Below are positions 1-14,255 of a DNA stretch of 64,000 nt, one piece after another. Both the position numbers and the translations under genes were made by a program. The notes beneath the pieces are model-generated. The model had not been told where the DNA came from, did not search any database, and saw nothing but the letters and a program-made list of their open reading frames with translations. The DNA comes from Craspedostauros australis. Lineage: Eukaryota > Bacillariophyta > Bacillariophyceae > Mastogloiales > Achnanthaceae. Within the stretch, counting starts at the first letter, position 1. The number at the start of each line of letters is the position of its first letter. Location of the stretch: NCBI GenBank assembly GCA_026770025.1, contig JAMXDE010000022.1, positions 1-64,000 of the forward strand, read 5' to 3'.

Positions 1-3000
1 GGACTCCTCACCGAGGACGGTATCCTATTCTGGAATGAACTCCTCAATACCTACGATAACGACTGGATCCGAGGTATGGAGGTCGACTCTCTGATGAAGA
101 GGGTACACGACTTCAACCCCAGCAGACAGGACCTGGGATCCTACGTGAAGGAGATCCAGGATATATTCGCGAACGTGAATTTCTTGGCGACTAACCCGGA
201 TCAACAAGTCTCCGACGCGCAACAACGCCGCACGCTCCTTAACCACCTCATTGGTTGCGACGACATCAATGTCCGCACCATGGTCCGGAGCATCGAGCGA
301 AGCGCGGACATGCAGTCGATGGGTGCCACCTGCATGTACCTCATCTCCGAGTCCGCCAGGGACAATGCGGTAGCCAACAACCAGCGGGGATCAAGGTCCG
401 GCAAACGCAGGATCTTCAAGGCAACCGCCGAAACCAACCAAGATCAAGATGAATCCAACACCGAGATGGTCATCAATGCCATCTCGAAGAAACTACAGGA
501 GGATCCCACCTTCATCTCACAAGAAGTATTCGATGGACTACCCGAGAAGGTCCGTCGAGTGATCATGAAACTCCGCAGTTCCCTCCGCTGGGCCCGCCGC
601 AATAACGACCGGAACGGATCCGGATTCACCCGCGTCGAGGGCAAGAAGGAGCAGGAAGAACCCCAACCACCTGCCAGCGTGAAGCCCCAGAGAAAGGGGA
701 GGAAACCAAACCACACAAGCAGTATGGAGGTGTCACCCACGCGAACCTGGCCAGGTACACCGCAGGATCCACTGAGGGATCTGATTCCCAGGACGGGAAT
801 GGATCGGACCTATCCTCGATTGACGCTTCGGAGCTTGCCAAGTTCCTAGTCGATTATGGAGGACACGAGGGGAACGGCAACGACCGACTCGTGAAGATGA
901 TCACGATGAGTGACTCATCCGACGTCCCAAGCCCTATCGATCCACCAGAATCCAAACAACGCCAATCAGTACCCGAACAGCTGATCAACCTGGCGACCTT
1001 CTCTCCGCAAACATACGCAGTATGTGACGGAGGCGCACAATGCTGCGTTATCGGGAACAAGGACCGGGTCTGGAAGATTGACTACATCTACCCGCATCGG
1101 ACGTACAACATCGTCGGTGCCGTGGCCAGCACGATGAGGAAGAACAACCTCGCGGTGGTAGACGCAAGTATCAAGGCCAGGACCAGAGAAGGCAACGAAG
1201 TGATCCTCCGGATCTACGAGGCCGCTCTGAACGTCGACAGTCGGGTGACGCTGCTATCCGACCACCAAATTCGGGCCAGTGGGACCGTCCTCGACACGGT
1301 TTCATCGGAACACCGGGCATCGTTCGCGACACCAGGCACAGGCCGACAATGCCTAATGCCTGACGAAGACACGACGATCAACTTGGAGATGCGAGACGCG
1401 CTGATGACATTCGACGTCTTCCCCATCATGGAGGACGACGAGGATCTGCCCACCTATGACATCACCCCAAAGCAAGGATGGAACCCTTCAGATCACCAAG
1501 GAGGACACGTATGCAACGTGCCCATGGGTTGCTACCTTACCAGGGACCCAATTGGAGGAGACAAGGTTGTCGACTGGGATGACCAACCTGATGCATCGCG
1601 TGACGCTGGAGCAATGGATCCATGCGCCCACAACGCACCGAAGGATCCCACGGAACCCGGGACACGCCAGGCCATAGACGGTATCCCGGATGATCCCATG
1701 GAAGGACGAGAACCCATGGACCCCAACGCCCATCATCCAGATGAGCACGCCCCAGGAGACCCCAACCGTGTACACGAAGAGTACCCCAAGGTGGACGCAT
1801 TCCTTGACACTCTAAGTCTCGAGGAGCTCATTGGAATGTCACATGCAATCGACACAGTAACGTTCGCGAAATCGGCTACCGACACGGCCATCTCGATCCA
1901 AGGCACCCTTTTCGACATGGTGGACAATCTCTCAGCGGGAGACATCGAGCACCTATACAGGGAGCTGGGCATCGATCGCGAGGCCAACGTGGTAGGAACG
2001 GACCAAAAGGGATACACCGAGTCAACCAACGTTCCACCGACAAAGGTATCAGACCCGGATGACGAGGCAGACAGCGTCATCTCATCCTTACACTCGGTAG
2101 GATCTGAACCGGCGTTCCAGAGAAATCGGGAAACATTTCGCATCCCCAACGAAATCGGCGTGACCAAGGCAACACGTGCTACCGCCCACCGGGGAGACCC
2201 GCGAAGGGCACCTGAATACCACGGACACATCAAGGGCGAGAACCCCGTTGGGATCGATGACCTAGGAAAGGACAATCCCATGGACACCATGGACCGACAC
2301 CCTGCAGAAGCCATGACCGAGTACAGCCACCAAGGGTTCCCCTTCCGAGCCAAATGGAAGTCCATCGATCTTCACAAGATCCGACCGTACCTCGGGTACC
2401 TGCCCACGCACGTGATCAAACAGACCCTTGCCAGAACCACACAACTCATGCGGGCAGTGATCACTTACCCTATGCGAAGGCACAAGAAGTCCAGATTCGA
2501 GTGGATGCGACGACAACAAATCCGGGAGATCGTGGCGACGGACACCATATTCTCCAACGTCAAGTCCTTTGGAGACGGATACTCCATGGCGCAAATCTTC
2601 TACGGGACATCCTCCCACATGATCAACGCATATGGCCTGAAGAAGAAAGAAGGAGTGTTCATCGCCTTCCAGGATTTCATCAGGACAGAGGGTGCACCAT
2701 GGGCCTTCCACAGCGACAACGCGAAGGAACAGACCGGAGAGAAGGTCCTCAAGCTTCTTAGGGACCTCCACATCAAATCAAGGCTGACAGAACCGCACAA
2801 CCAGCAACAGAACCCGGCCGAGCACAACGCCATCCTGTACATGAAGCGATGTGTCACGACGCTCATTGACCGGACAGGGGCACCACCAAAAGCATGGTTC
2901 CACGCTTTCCGATACATGTGCTACGTGCACAACCATACATCAGACCCGTCCCTACGGTACGCAATCCCATACACCGTACGACACGGAGAGACCGTCGACA

Positions 3001-6000
3001 TCTCTGCGCTCTTGACTTTCCAATTCTACGAGAAGGTCTTGTACCATGACCCCAACGCTACCTTCCCGAATTCGAAGGAGAAGTCAGGATACTGGCTCGG
3101 CGTGGCAGAGTCCCATGGGGATTTCCTCACCTACCACGTGCTGGATGACGAATCTCGACGTGTACTGGTACGAAGCGTGGTCCGCCCCTTCAGGAAGGGT
3201 ATAAACAACAACAGGCGTGTCACCTTCGACCAAGACATGGACCCCGAGACAGATAACCCCAGCACACGGACCCCGCTGGAACTGTCTGGTACCCCACAAG
3301 GATGGAAGGCCAAGATCCCACCAAAAAGAGGGTATGCAGCGACGGCCAAGACGACGCACCCACGGGCATGGGAGCACAGGACCGACAAACTGACGCGACC
3401 CATCGGGATCCCGGATTCAGGGGAGGCACGGAACACAGGACCCGTCACCCGATCCCAAACGCTGACCAAACGGACAGCGAAGGCACCCACGACGGGCGAC
3501 ACCAAGAAGGACAAACCGCGAACGAACCGCGATACGCCAGACAGGGGAGACTCTGACCCAGGGTCTTCGTACCTTCCGTGTTCGTCGGGACCACCATCAT
3601 ACCAACACATGGATAACGGCCCCGAAGAAAGGTGAGGGAATAAGAGGACCAAGCAAAACAAACGATCTGTTTTGTCAACAGGTACCAGGAAAGGGATCCC
3701 ATGGAAGAACATCGTCCATGGAACGATCAGATCCATAATCCAGACCATCGCAGCGGACCCAGTCACGACAGGCGTGAACACCGCGCCACCGCAAAGGGTA
3801 CCCACCCTAACAAACCATCCAGGGAACCCGAGGCAGAACCCACCAGGGTGCAACACGAACCTCCCATGGGACACGACATCCATCTCTTTTGCCTGCAACC
3901 TGACGGCAACAGAAGTCAACCAACTCGCATACCTGGCCCAATGTGACCAGTACACCGAAAGAGACAACTTCATCCTCGATGGAAGGAACCTCAACTGGAA
4001 GGCAAAGGGAATCACTCGTCACCACCACGAGACACGAGAGGACGGAACCACCGAAGCAATCCTAGAGATCCTATGGATGAACGGAATGCGATCATGGTGC
4101 AGGATGGGAGACCTAAGGGCCCAACAGCCGGACATCATCATCGAATACACCGAGCAGAACCGCCTACAGGACCAGAAAGGATTCGAATGGGTGGAACTCC
4201 ACAGAGCAAGGAACCAGCACATGCGAACAATGCTAGCCACCAAACTGGCAAACCACCGCCCAGGAAACAAGTACAAGTTCGGCACCCTGGTACCCAATAG
4301 CCTGAAACACGCCATGGCTATCGACAGGCTCAATGGAAACGGACTCTGGAGCGAAGCTATCAACAAGGAACTGGACCAGATCAAACGGTTGGGGACCTTC
4401 AGACAACCAAGACCGAACGAAGCACTCGATGGATACACCAAGATCCCATACCACATCGTCTACGACGTGAAGTTCGATCTACGTCGAAAGGCAAGATTGG
4501 TGGCAAACGGGAACAAGACATCCCCACCAACCAAAGACGTATACTCAGGGGTGGTAGCATCAGACACCATCCGAATCGCCTTCGCCATCGCAGCAGCCAA
4601 CAGACTGAGAGCATACGCCGGCGACGTAGGGAACGCGTTCCTATACGCCGACACCCTCGAGAAATGCTACATCCGAGCAGGCCCTGAATTTGGTAACCTC
4701 GAAGGCAAACCCCTCATCATCCAAAAGGGACTCTACGACCTGAGGACATCAAGTGCGAGGTTCCACGAACACTTCGCGGACACCCTCCGAACCATGGGAT
4801 TCCTACCCTCCAAGGCCGACAATGACATCTACACCCGAGAAGCCGACAACCACTATGAGATGATCACTACATACGTGGATGACGTACTGGTCTTCAGTAA
4901 GGACCCCATCCCAATCATCGACGACCTCAAGAAACGGTACACCATGAAACAATGCGGTGACCCAGAGTACTACCTTGGCGGGAACATCGTCGACCTTCCC
5001 AAGAACTGGAAGGACAGGGGAGTCAACATCGGACTCTCAGCCCAGACATATATCGGAAACGTCATCAAACGAGTGGAGCAACTAGTAGGGAAGACAATCC
5101 CGAAGGCATCCACCCCCATGGTAGAGGCCTGCCACCCAGAAAGCGACACCTCGGACTTCACAAGCGCTGAAGACGCCAGGACCTACCGATCGATACTGGG
5201 TTGCCTCAATTGGGTCGTGACCCTCGGGAGGCTGGACATCCAATACGCCACGACGACGATGGCACGGTTCGCCATGGCACCAAGGGAAGGACACCTTTTG
5301 ACCATCCAACGTATCATCGGATACCTCAAAGGTCGAGAAAGGGGAGCCATCCTTTGCGACCCCAACCCAGTGGACCACACGAACATCGACACCACCCTCT
5401 CAAGCCATTGGAGAGAATTCTACCCTACCGCATCAGAGGTCACCCCCGTATCAGTACCAACACCAAAAGGGAAACCGGTCCAAATCACGTGTTACGTGGA
5501 CGCCGACCATGGCCATGACCAGGTCACACGGAAATCAATGACGGGCGTGGTCCTACTGATCAACAACACCATCGTCAAAACCATCTGCAAGCGACAGAAC
5601 ACAGTGGAGACATCAACCTACGGATCCGAATTGGTAGCCGCCAGGATAGCTACCGAGGCGGTCACAGGCCTGCGCTACATGCTGAGAGACCTCGGAGTCC
5701 CCATCGACGGACCCGCAATCATGCTCGGAGACAACAAAGCGGTGGTACTCAATACTACAGTTCCATCCTCAACGCTGAAGAAGAAACACTGCTCATTGGC
5801 CTTTCACCAAATCCGGGAATGCATCGCCGCTGGAATCATCGTGTTCGCCCACATTGCGTCAGTTGACAACATCGCCGACATACTCACCAAGCCTCTTTCC
5901 AAAACACCATTCCACCACATCACGTCGAGAACGATATTCCAGAACTCAATCCATGAGTCCGGATACCACAGCGAAACCATATCACAAGCCATAACAAAGA

Positions 6001-8555
6001 GCAGGACGACCAGAGCAGACGATGATCCCGATATAATGGCCACGGAGACGCAAGAACCATCACCACCGAAGGAAGAACACACTATGAGCGTGAACATGGC
6101 AAGGTACCAACAGACCTCCATGAAGTACAGTCCGACATCAAAAACCCTTCGGCTAACCAGAACCCAACAAGAACCGAACCCCCTCGAAACGGCACAAAGG
6201 AAATCACCCAGAACCATCAAGCGCACCAAGAGCACACCGGCCTCGCCCAACCGCCAACAGACGCGAAATTCCAGTGTCGTATACGACATGACCGACAACC
6301 GTATCACGAATCAGAACCACGAACCAGCCGGCGCGCCAACCGACAAATTCACGATCCGGCATGGCGACACACCACCATCAGCCCTCACCGACGAATTCAG
6401 TACATTCTCGAGTATCAACCCCTCATGTGGAAGCGATGTCCTCTACTACCCAAGAGACATGCTGGAGACAGGACCCATCATGCCATCCAACCAATCACAC
6501 GTCGCCACAGCGACCAAGTTCCGGAAACCGCCACCTGGAGCCACCATGCCAGCCATCGAAGAAGATAACTGTGAAACTTCCTTCCACACGGGCCTGACAC
6601 CTCGGGCTTTCGTCACACCTGAGCACGAAACGTACAGGTGTGACATGTTGATTGCTGACCTCCAAGAAGACCTGGCACGAAACGCGACCGCACCCTCTAT
6701 CGCATTCCGCGACATGAACATGCTCTCACCACAAAAACGGAGCCGCCACAACCAGGACCCCGGACACAACCTCTCCCCATTCCAGACGAGGACACGCAAG
6801 ATGACATTCCCAAAGTACACCCCGTTCTACGATGGCATTCAATGCCCCGTCCCCGGATCCAGGGTACTATATCCCGCAGGAAAGAAGGGACCCTTCCAAG
6901 GAATCGTCGTCGGATACAGTGGCCGCAGAGTCCGAATCTTCTGCACGAAGGGAAACAATAACGCACCACCCGGCGAGATCACCCACGTAGAGAAACAATC
7001 CATCTACCCCCTCACCCTCTCCGAATACCTGGATAACGACCTCCAAACCACCGAGGTCCTCAGCATCGCCATTGCCGATGGCCAGTGCTTCTACCCTGCT
7101 CAAGACGGCGCATGGGGCGAACCACCCGACGAGTACCGCGCAACCATGCGGAAGCCATCCATATGCCACTTCTTCAAGGTGAGGAAGAACCGGATCCCAA
7201 CCATCCTCACACGCGCAAGGAAGGCACGAATGGTCCGGAAACAAAGCGACACCCTCGCTGTCAACCTCGCACGAGAGAAGAAAGCACTCGCGAATGAACC
7301 TTTTCCCCCTTCCGATGAGGATGAGATGGTCAATGGGATACCATCCCTCGAAGATTCCCGTCCCAGTCTCGAAGAGGGAGAGACACCAGAGAGCAGGTTC
7401 CTGGATGAGATCCCTGATGGATTCTTCGACGAAAAGATGACCGCAGAAGAAGCCAGCCGCCAGGAGTCAGAATCAGAGGTGTACCACGATGAAGACCAAG
7501 AATCGCAGGACCCAGGAAGCGTGATTGACGTGGAAGCAGAGATCGCAAGTGGAGCGGTAATCAGCCACCCCAGACCTCCCGTCAGGCAATCCTCACGACC
7601 ATCACCGGCGTCCAAAATCTTGACAGCCACGCGGGATGGACAAGGGTACACCGACAAGGTGCGACCAAAGCCCGTGATCCCAACCGACCATTCCGTGGAT
7701 AGCGCGTCCGCCCCAGAGCCCGGTGACAGTGACGATTCTGGGTCCATCTTCCGACCAGAAGACAACTCAATCAACCGGAACCAGGCATCGCGACGACCCA
7801 GCTCTGGAGCCAGCAGCAAGCAAAGCAACCGCCCCAAGAGAAAGGGGCTCTTCGATGAATCTGAGGATTCAACCGTTTCCTCAGGAATGTCAAGAATCAA
7901 GACGATCAAACAGGTCAGGTCCGCCAAGAAGACCACGAGTGGGACCATCAACACGAAAGGAGCCTCCACCACGACCGCGGAGAATCCTCCCGAGGCAGCA
8001 GAGCCGATGCCCCCCATAACCCAAGAAGAGCAACCAGAGGTCCCTATGCCACCGGAGGGGCCAAGCGATGATGACGTGCCGATAGCAACCGCGTACCCAG
8101 CACCTGCGAACCACAATGAGGATGCGAACACCAACACCCGCAGTTTCCCCGTCTTGAACCATCCCCTGCCATTGACACCCAACACTCCGGAGACCAGCAA
8201 CGCTAACAAGAGGGCCCGAACGGAACCCCGACCAGCAATCGCATACCCGTCGCCCCGACGTCTTCGATCTGGGTACATCATGTCCAGCAACCATGGACCA
8301 GCGATGATGCAACCATCCGTCTTCCAGATGCCTCCCGACCCCACAGCTCAGATCAAGGCCGTCCTCCAAAACGACGAGAGGACTCCTATGGTCATCCAAA
8401 CCCTCGCCGATATCCTTTTCTGCGGAGGGCTCGACCATATCAACCAAGTTCAGCAGGTCAGCATCACCTCCTCGGTGAACAAGGCATTGAAAGCCATGCT
8501 CACCAACCGCCGCCAAAGCCGCGGCTACTACGACAACGACGAACAGTCCGAATGA
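1..8555 (+). mobile_element. Copia-type LTR retrotransposon A, left end outside window
   Basis: Fossil LTR element of the Ty1/copia order, shown by the domain order protease, integrase, reverse transcriptase, RNase H. A gag-like part lies at about 80-850. The protease signature VCDGGAQCC is near 1020-1045. Integrase acidic residues sit in VATDTIFS (near 2535), HSDNAKE (near 2715) and NPAEHNA (near 2815). Reverse transcriptase spans about 4300-5100, with YVDD at 4872-4883. RNase H spans about 5480-5960 (YVDADHG, YGSELVA, LGDNKAV). No CCHC zinc knuckle is visible in the gag part present. The coding region is not in one frame; about two breaks are visible, one of which may be the normal gag/pol boundary. 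No LTR pair is in the window, so age cannot be judged. Its integrase and RNase H resemble element C more than family B; the diatom CoDi group is the likely home (inference). Confidence 0.85.
6000..8555 (+). other. Long C-terminal extension after RNase H in element A
   Basis: Copia polyproteins normally end shortly after RNase H. Here the same open frame continues for about 850 residues. The first part is low-complexity and rich in S, T, P, Q and charged residues. Near 6840-7010 there is a compact stretch starting PGSRVLYPAGKKGPFQGIV and ending in a short hydrophobic run. Its pattern of short beta strands suggests a small barrel of the SH3, Tudor or chromo type (inference from pattern only). 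It is followed by a basic segment (FFKVRKNRIPTILTRARKAR) and then acidic and low-complexity sequence to the end. The function is unknown. It could be a targeting or envelope-independent accessory region, or captured host sequence. I see no signal peptide or transmembrane segment. Confidence 0.6.
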
Positions 8556-9180
8556 AGCCCGATCGCCGCCATCTTGGGCGGCGGAACGAACCACACTACG
8601 ATTAGCTTTCTTGCTTTCAGTCAACTCACGTTTCAACGTGAGATGAAGGGGAGTAATAGAGCTAAACTAGTAACCACCTTAGCGAGAGAGACTACGAATC
8701 CTCCGACTCATCAGCATTCCAGTAGATCGAACGGACACTTCGCCGAACCCCACGTTTGGAGACAGATCCAGAACCTTGAAGCGGATCTTCGGAATTCATG
8801 TCAGGGAACCAATGGGGTTCCGATAACCAAGTTTCTGACACCCACCATCGCCAAAACGCCGACGCACGGAACCAAAGCCACAACAACGAGCATCATCGCC
8901 CATTGTCTCTCACAGAACCCAGACGACGGATCTCGACCCACGGTACTTGGGCTACACAACCCACACGCATTGTCATACAGGACATCACAGGAGATTCCCC
9001 TCGAAGAGAAGAACCATAGCACTAATCTCATAATCCGCACGTTTCTTCACCATCTACCAGTATTCTCAATTGACTACTTGTGGAACAGAAGACTCTCGTC
9101 CGGATCGCTTGCCAGTCAAGCCTCTGCCTACAGCTAAAGAACAGCCAACAAGACAACAGCCATTACATTTGGGCTCTATT
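8556..9180. other. Element A 3' flank and unresolved junction
   Basis: There is no convincing gene. The stretch follows the coding part of element A and ends abruptly where family-B integrase sequence begins. A small hairpin (CTCACG, 6-base loop, CGTGAG) lies near 8625-8642, followed by a purine-rich run (GATGAAGGGGAG) that could be a polypurine tract just before an LTR. No second copy of this sequence is in the window, so an LTR boundary cannot be placed. Confidence 0.4.
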
Positions 9181-10790
9181 ACGGATCACTGCTGGAGTTT
9201 CTTTCTCAAGAACAAGAGTGATCAACCAGGGTACATCAAACGATTCGTTCAAACGATCAAGTCACAGACTGGTGACCAACAGATCATCTTCCGAGGTGAC
9301 AACAGCGGAGAGAACAAGTTCACGCAGGATACTCTCATCGATGCAGGACTCAACGTGAAATTCGAATACACGGCATCAAACACGCCGCAACAGAACGGAA
9401 GAGTGGAACACAAGTTCGCGTACCTCTACACCAAGATCCGCTCCATGCTCAACGGAGCACAACTTGACGAAGAGTATAGGCATGGCCTGTGGGCAGCAGC
9501 TGCCAGCACTGCCACCGCCATCGCCAACATCACCGTAGCAAAGAACCAGAAGGAGTCACCACATCGACAATTCTTTGGCAACGATCCACCATATGCGGAT
9601 GCACTCCGCACGTTTGGAGAAGTAGGTGTCGTGAAGACTACCTACGACGGGATCACCGCCAAACTCAAGAACAGAGGAGAAGAGATGGTGTTCATCGGAT
9701 ATGCACACCAACACGCATCAGGAGTCTACAACATGTACAGACCATCGACCAAGTCACTCATCTGTTCACGAGACATCAAGTGGCTCAACCAATCATACGG
9801 ACAGTTCCGTGGCTGGGCACCAGCACCGAACATATCCAACGAAACAGGAACAACGGACGCAGACGGCTTCACAACCATCGGACGGAAGGGAGCAACGTCA
9901 AGGACGGCAACGCGTCAAACATCGGAAGCGAAGAGAGTATCTTTCGCTGACAGTAACAGGTACTACATTCTATCAGACAGCGATGATGAGGATAATGGGG
10001 ATGACGGAGCAGTGACTCAACTAATCCAGAATGACGAGGAAGATCGGAGCGAATCCAATCATGAGGATGACGAAATCCTACCCTCCGGCGACGAAGCCGA
10101 TGACGAGACAGATGTTACCCCTCGGAATACACCAGCGAGGTCTACACATGACAGTCTATCCAGATCTCCACCAAGCAAACCAAACAAGCGTGACATAGCT
10201 AGAAAGGAGAGGATCCGACGTCACGAAGCACGAGGCAGGAAGGGAGAAGCCAACCCCAAGTCAACTGCAGGGAAGAGTATTCCCAGAGCTCTGCGCGAGC
10301 TCGCAGACTTCAACGAACGAGGTCGAAAGGAAGAAGGCTATGAGAGCGATCCATCATCCAATGAGGCGAGTGACGAACTCAGCGACGAGATGATCGACGA
10401 TTCCAACAACGAAACTACAGATGACGAAGAAATCGAAGACGAAGATGAAGAGATCGAGATCACTCACCATAGCACAACTGGATTATACGGGATGAATGCA
10501 ATCATCACCGAGAGACCAATGATCGACATCGGATTGTCGATGCAGGACGAGAACAAGGAACCAGAGAAGCACATCGAACCTACAACGTTCGACGGAGCCT
10601 TCAATCACCCAGATCCTATCCATCGGAAGGGATATCGAGCAGCCATCAAGAAGGAGTTCGACTCCATGGATACACGCAAGGTGTACAGCAAGATCAAACG
10701 AGATGCCATCCCACGCGGCCGCAGATGCTGCAAGTGCAAATGGGTCTTCAAGCTGAAGCGTGACGGCACACATCGAGCACGGCTCGTTGC

Positions 10791-11585
10791 TGTTGGCAAG
10801 TTCCGCTCACGGTAACCTACGATCGTGGAAGATGGTGTTGGTTGATAGTCGTTCGTTTGCTATTTCATTACGTTGGCACTCCGATACTCTCGGTGTCCGT
10901 TTGTTCTCTTGCCCGATGCTCTCGGCGCTTCAATCTGTTTCGTAGATTTGGTCTCCGACTATGAGTCGGTACGCGAGATCCTCTCTCGCTCCTCTCTGTA
11001 TTCTCTCTCTCTCTCTCTCTCAACATCGTGTGCTCATGCTACGCGATACTCCGTGTTCGATGCGTACTCCGCATTCGACACTCCGTTCATTCAGTACTGG
11101 TTCCTACTCCATGAGTACTTACCATTTGAAGTTCACCTTCAGTATCCATGATCTTCATGGGTCATCGCATCTTCGCCTCCTGCTCTGACTTGGAGACAGC
11201 TGTCGACGTGGTGACATGTTGACATCCTGTCGATGTCAGTAGGCATCCTTCTGCTCTCCAGATGTCACGTTCCATTGGTGATGCTGTAGTCTGTCAGATG
11301 ATATCGTCATCTGAGGTTTAGTTGGGAAGTACCTCGAGATTCTCTTGGTACCATTGATGCATGGACGGACGATCTTCTGATTCTTCCAGAAATCGTTATT
11401 TGCAAATTTCCTCCAGAAATCTTGCCCCTTTTTGTGTGTTCCATTTCCCCTGTAATTCTGACGAATCACAGTATACTATCGACACGAATGTAGTTATACC
11501 GTCCAAGTGCGTATGAGAGAATAGCGGGTGAACGATGCACATATACACGTACATCTTGACGTGTACTCACATGTACATCTCGACA
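10791..11585 (-). repeat. Family-B LTR, copy 1
   Basis: A 795-bp LTR that on the + strand begins TGTTGGCAAG and ends CATCTCGACA; the family codes on the opposite strand. It contains a CT-rich microsatellite and matches the LTRs of B1. It lies between the two coding blocks of B2 and is preceded by CGTTGC, one half of a 6-bp target duplication. Confidence 0.9.
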
Positions 11586-12983
11586 CCCTTCCTGTGTGCA
11601 TTCGGTCATTCGAATGTTCTCGATGTGTCAAGGTACGACTTCTCATGTTCGCGTTGTAAGTCGGCCTTGATGTTCTTGGTGAATCCGTCGCTTGTGTTCT
11701 GCTCGGATTTGACGAAAATGATTTCGATGGTTTTGTTGATTACCATAGTCCTCACGTAGTGATGGCGCATGTCGATGTGCCGCGATCGTTGGGATGTTGA
11801 TGGGTTCTTGGCGATGAAGATTGCTCCGATGTTGTCCACACGGACCTTGATCGGTGTCTTCACTGGGACGCCCACACTTTCGAGTAGCTGCATGACGAAG
11901 AAGATCTCCTTTGCCGCTTCGGAAAGGGCAACGTATTCTGCTTCGGATGAGCTGAGTGTGACGGCCTTCTGTGCCTTGGATCGCCAAAGAATTGGTACCT
12001 TGCACAGGTATAGGATGAATCCCCCTACGCTAATTCTTGTGTTCTTGTCTCCTGCATATTCGCTGTCGCAGAAGAGCTCCATGTCCCAGCCGTCATCATC
12101 TGGACGCGCTGGATGGATCTTCAATCCATAGTCCTTTGTATCGATCACATACTTGATGATCCGATACATCTCCTTCATTGCGGCCTTGGTGGGCCCGATC
12201 AATACCTTGGAGAGTTCCCTCACAGGGTTCGCGATATCTGGTCGCGAGTGCTTGATGAGGAAGAGTAGCATACCGACGCCTCGGCGGTATTCGGCATGTT
12301 CTTCCGGTCCGACCTTCTGCAGTCCGTTATCTTCGGATGGTCTTACGATGATTTGACCCGGGGTTCCCGGTGTCCCATAACGTTGCATCTTCTCAACCTT
12401 GGCTCCGAACTCTTCGATGAGGTGTCGGATGAGATGTGGTTGACGCAATGTCGCTCTAGTCTTGTCATGGTTCAATTCGATGTTGCAGCTGAGGTAGTCT
12501 CCGAGTCCGTGCTCGATTGTCACCTTGAACTTGCTGCCTTGGATGTCCTTCAGGAATGTCTCCAGTGCCTTGGAGTCTCCGCAACAGAAGCAATCGTCCA
12601 TGTAGATGGCCACGATCATGCTTCCTTCGTTCGTCTTCCTGTAGAACAGGCACGGGTCTGCTGCGCTCTGTTCGAAGTTGATATTCTTGAGGGTCGATAC
12701 CAACATCTTGAACCATTGCCTGGCGCTCTGCACAAGTCCGTAGATTGGCTTGTGTAGGGTCAGGGCTTCGTCTGGTTGATGATCCATCCTGTTGGGACAG
12801 TTCATGTAGATCTCCTCGTCGAGGTCTCCATGTAGGAATGCTGTTACGACATCGACGAGTGCGCAGTCCATCTTCTTGATTAGCATGATCACCATCATGA
12901 CCCGATAGGTCACGTCATGGATGACAGGTGAGTAATGCTCTTGGAAGTCTACTCCTGCAACTTGTGAATAGCCACATGCAACG

Positions 12984-13778
12984 TGTCGAGATGTACATGT
13001 GAGTATATGTCAAGATGTACGTGTATATGTGCATCGTTCACCCGCTATTCTCTCATACGCACTTGGACGGTATAACTATACTCGTGTCGATAGTATACTG
13101 TGATTCGTCAGAATTACAGGGGAAATGGAACACACAAAAAGGGGCAAGATTTCTGGAGGAAATTTGCAAATAACGATTTCTGGAAGAATCAGAAGATCGT
13201 CCGTCCATGCATCAATGGTACCAAGAGAATCTCGAGGTACTTCCCAACTAAACCTCAGATGACGATATCATCTGACAGACTACAGCATCACCAATGGAAC
13301 GTGACATCTGGAGAGCAGAAGGATGCCTACTGACATCGACAGGATGTCAACATGTCACCACGTCGACAGCTGTCTCCAAGTCAGAGCAGGAGGCGAAGAT
13401 GCGATGACCCATGAAGATCATGGATACTGAAGGTGAACTTCAAATGGTAAGTACTCATGGAGTAGGAACCAGTACTGAATGAACGGAGTGTCGAATGCGG
13501 AGTACGCATCGAACACGGAGTATCGCGTAGCATGAGCACACGATGTTGAGAGAGAGAGAGAGAGAGAATACAGAGAGGAGCGAGAGAGGATCTCGCGTAC
13601 CGACTCATAGTCGGAGACCAAATCTACGAAACAGATTGAAGCACCGAGAGCATCGGGCAAGAGAACGGGCGTACACCAAGAGGATCGGAGTAGCCAAGTA
13701 ATGAAATAGCAAACAGACGACTATCAACCAACACCATCTTCCACGATCGTAGGTTACCGTGAGCGAAACTTGCCATCA
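12984..13778 (+). repeat. Family-B LTR, copy 2 (3' LTR of B2)
   Basis: A 795-bp LTR, inverted relative to copy 1, beginning TGTCGAGATG and ending near TTGCCATCA. It abuts the 5' LTR of element C directly, so the exact border between them is uncertain by a base or two. Confidence 0.88.
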
Positions 13779-14255
13779 GACCTGTCTAGCCATGCCGAGT
13801 GCATCATCGGGCACGTGGCAACAACATTTAGGATCCAGAACAACATCGTCAGAGGTGATGCATGCACCTTGTCGACGTAGACAGATCAATCCATATGTGA
13901 TCAAACAGAGATCAAGATTAGGCAAGACCAGGAGAGATGAGGAAAGACCCAAGGGCAAGAATAACACGGGATATCGTGTAAATCAACATGCCATCTTGGG
14001 CAATGTTTTAGGAAAGACTGCGAGATACAACACGAGGTAATCGAGCAGCACGTTAGCAACCGTGCATTAGGTACCATCATTAGAAATAGGAGATCATCAT
14101 CTCATAATCCAAACTCAATCATCAATTGAACACAACCTATTAGAACAACAACAAACACCAAACATCTCCAACTCCACCTGACGGATTGATCACCCTGGCG
14201 GCGTAGTAAGTGCAGTGTTTGGTGCCCTTTTCCTGTGTGTAATTGCTGATTATCA
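13779..14255 (+). repeat. 5' LTR of element C
   Basis: About 477 bp, ending in GCTGATTATCA. It is nearly identical to 30305-30782, which begins TGACCTG and ends TTATCA, so the LTR has standard TG...CA ends. The first base of this left copy is obscured by the neighbouring family-B LTR. Confidence 0.9.

Larger units (their letters stand above)
9181..13778. mobile_element. Rearranged family-B copia copy (B2)
   Basis: This is a broken fossil of the same copia family as B1. It has four blocks: a + strand integrase-to-early-RT block (9181-10790), a family-B LTR (10791-11585), a - strand RT/RNase H block (11586-12983), and a family-B LTR in the opposite orientation (12984-13778). The left part of the element, including gag, protease and an LTR, is absent. 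The six bases CGTTGC end the first block at 10785-10790, and their complement GCAACG lies at 12978-12983 beside the second LTR. This pattern fits an LTR insertion into the RT region with a 6-bp target duplication, followed by inversion of the segment between two oppositely oriented LTRs. At least three rearrangements are needed. The coding blocks are close to B1, so the copy is not old. Confidence 0.8.
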
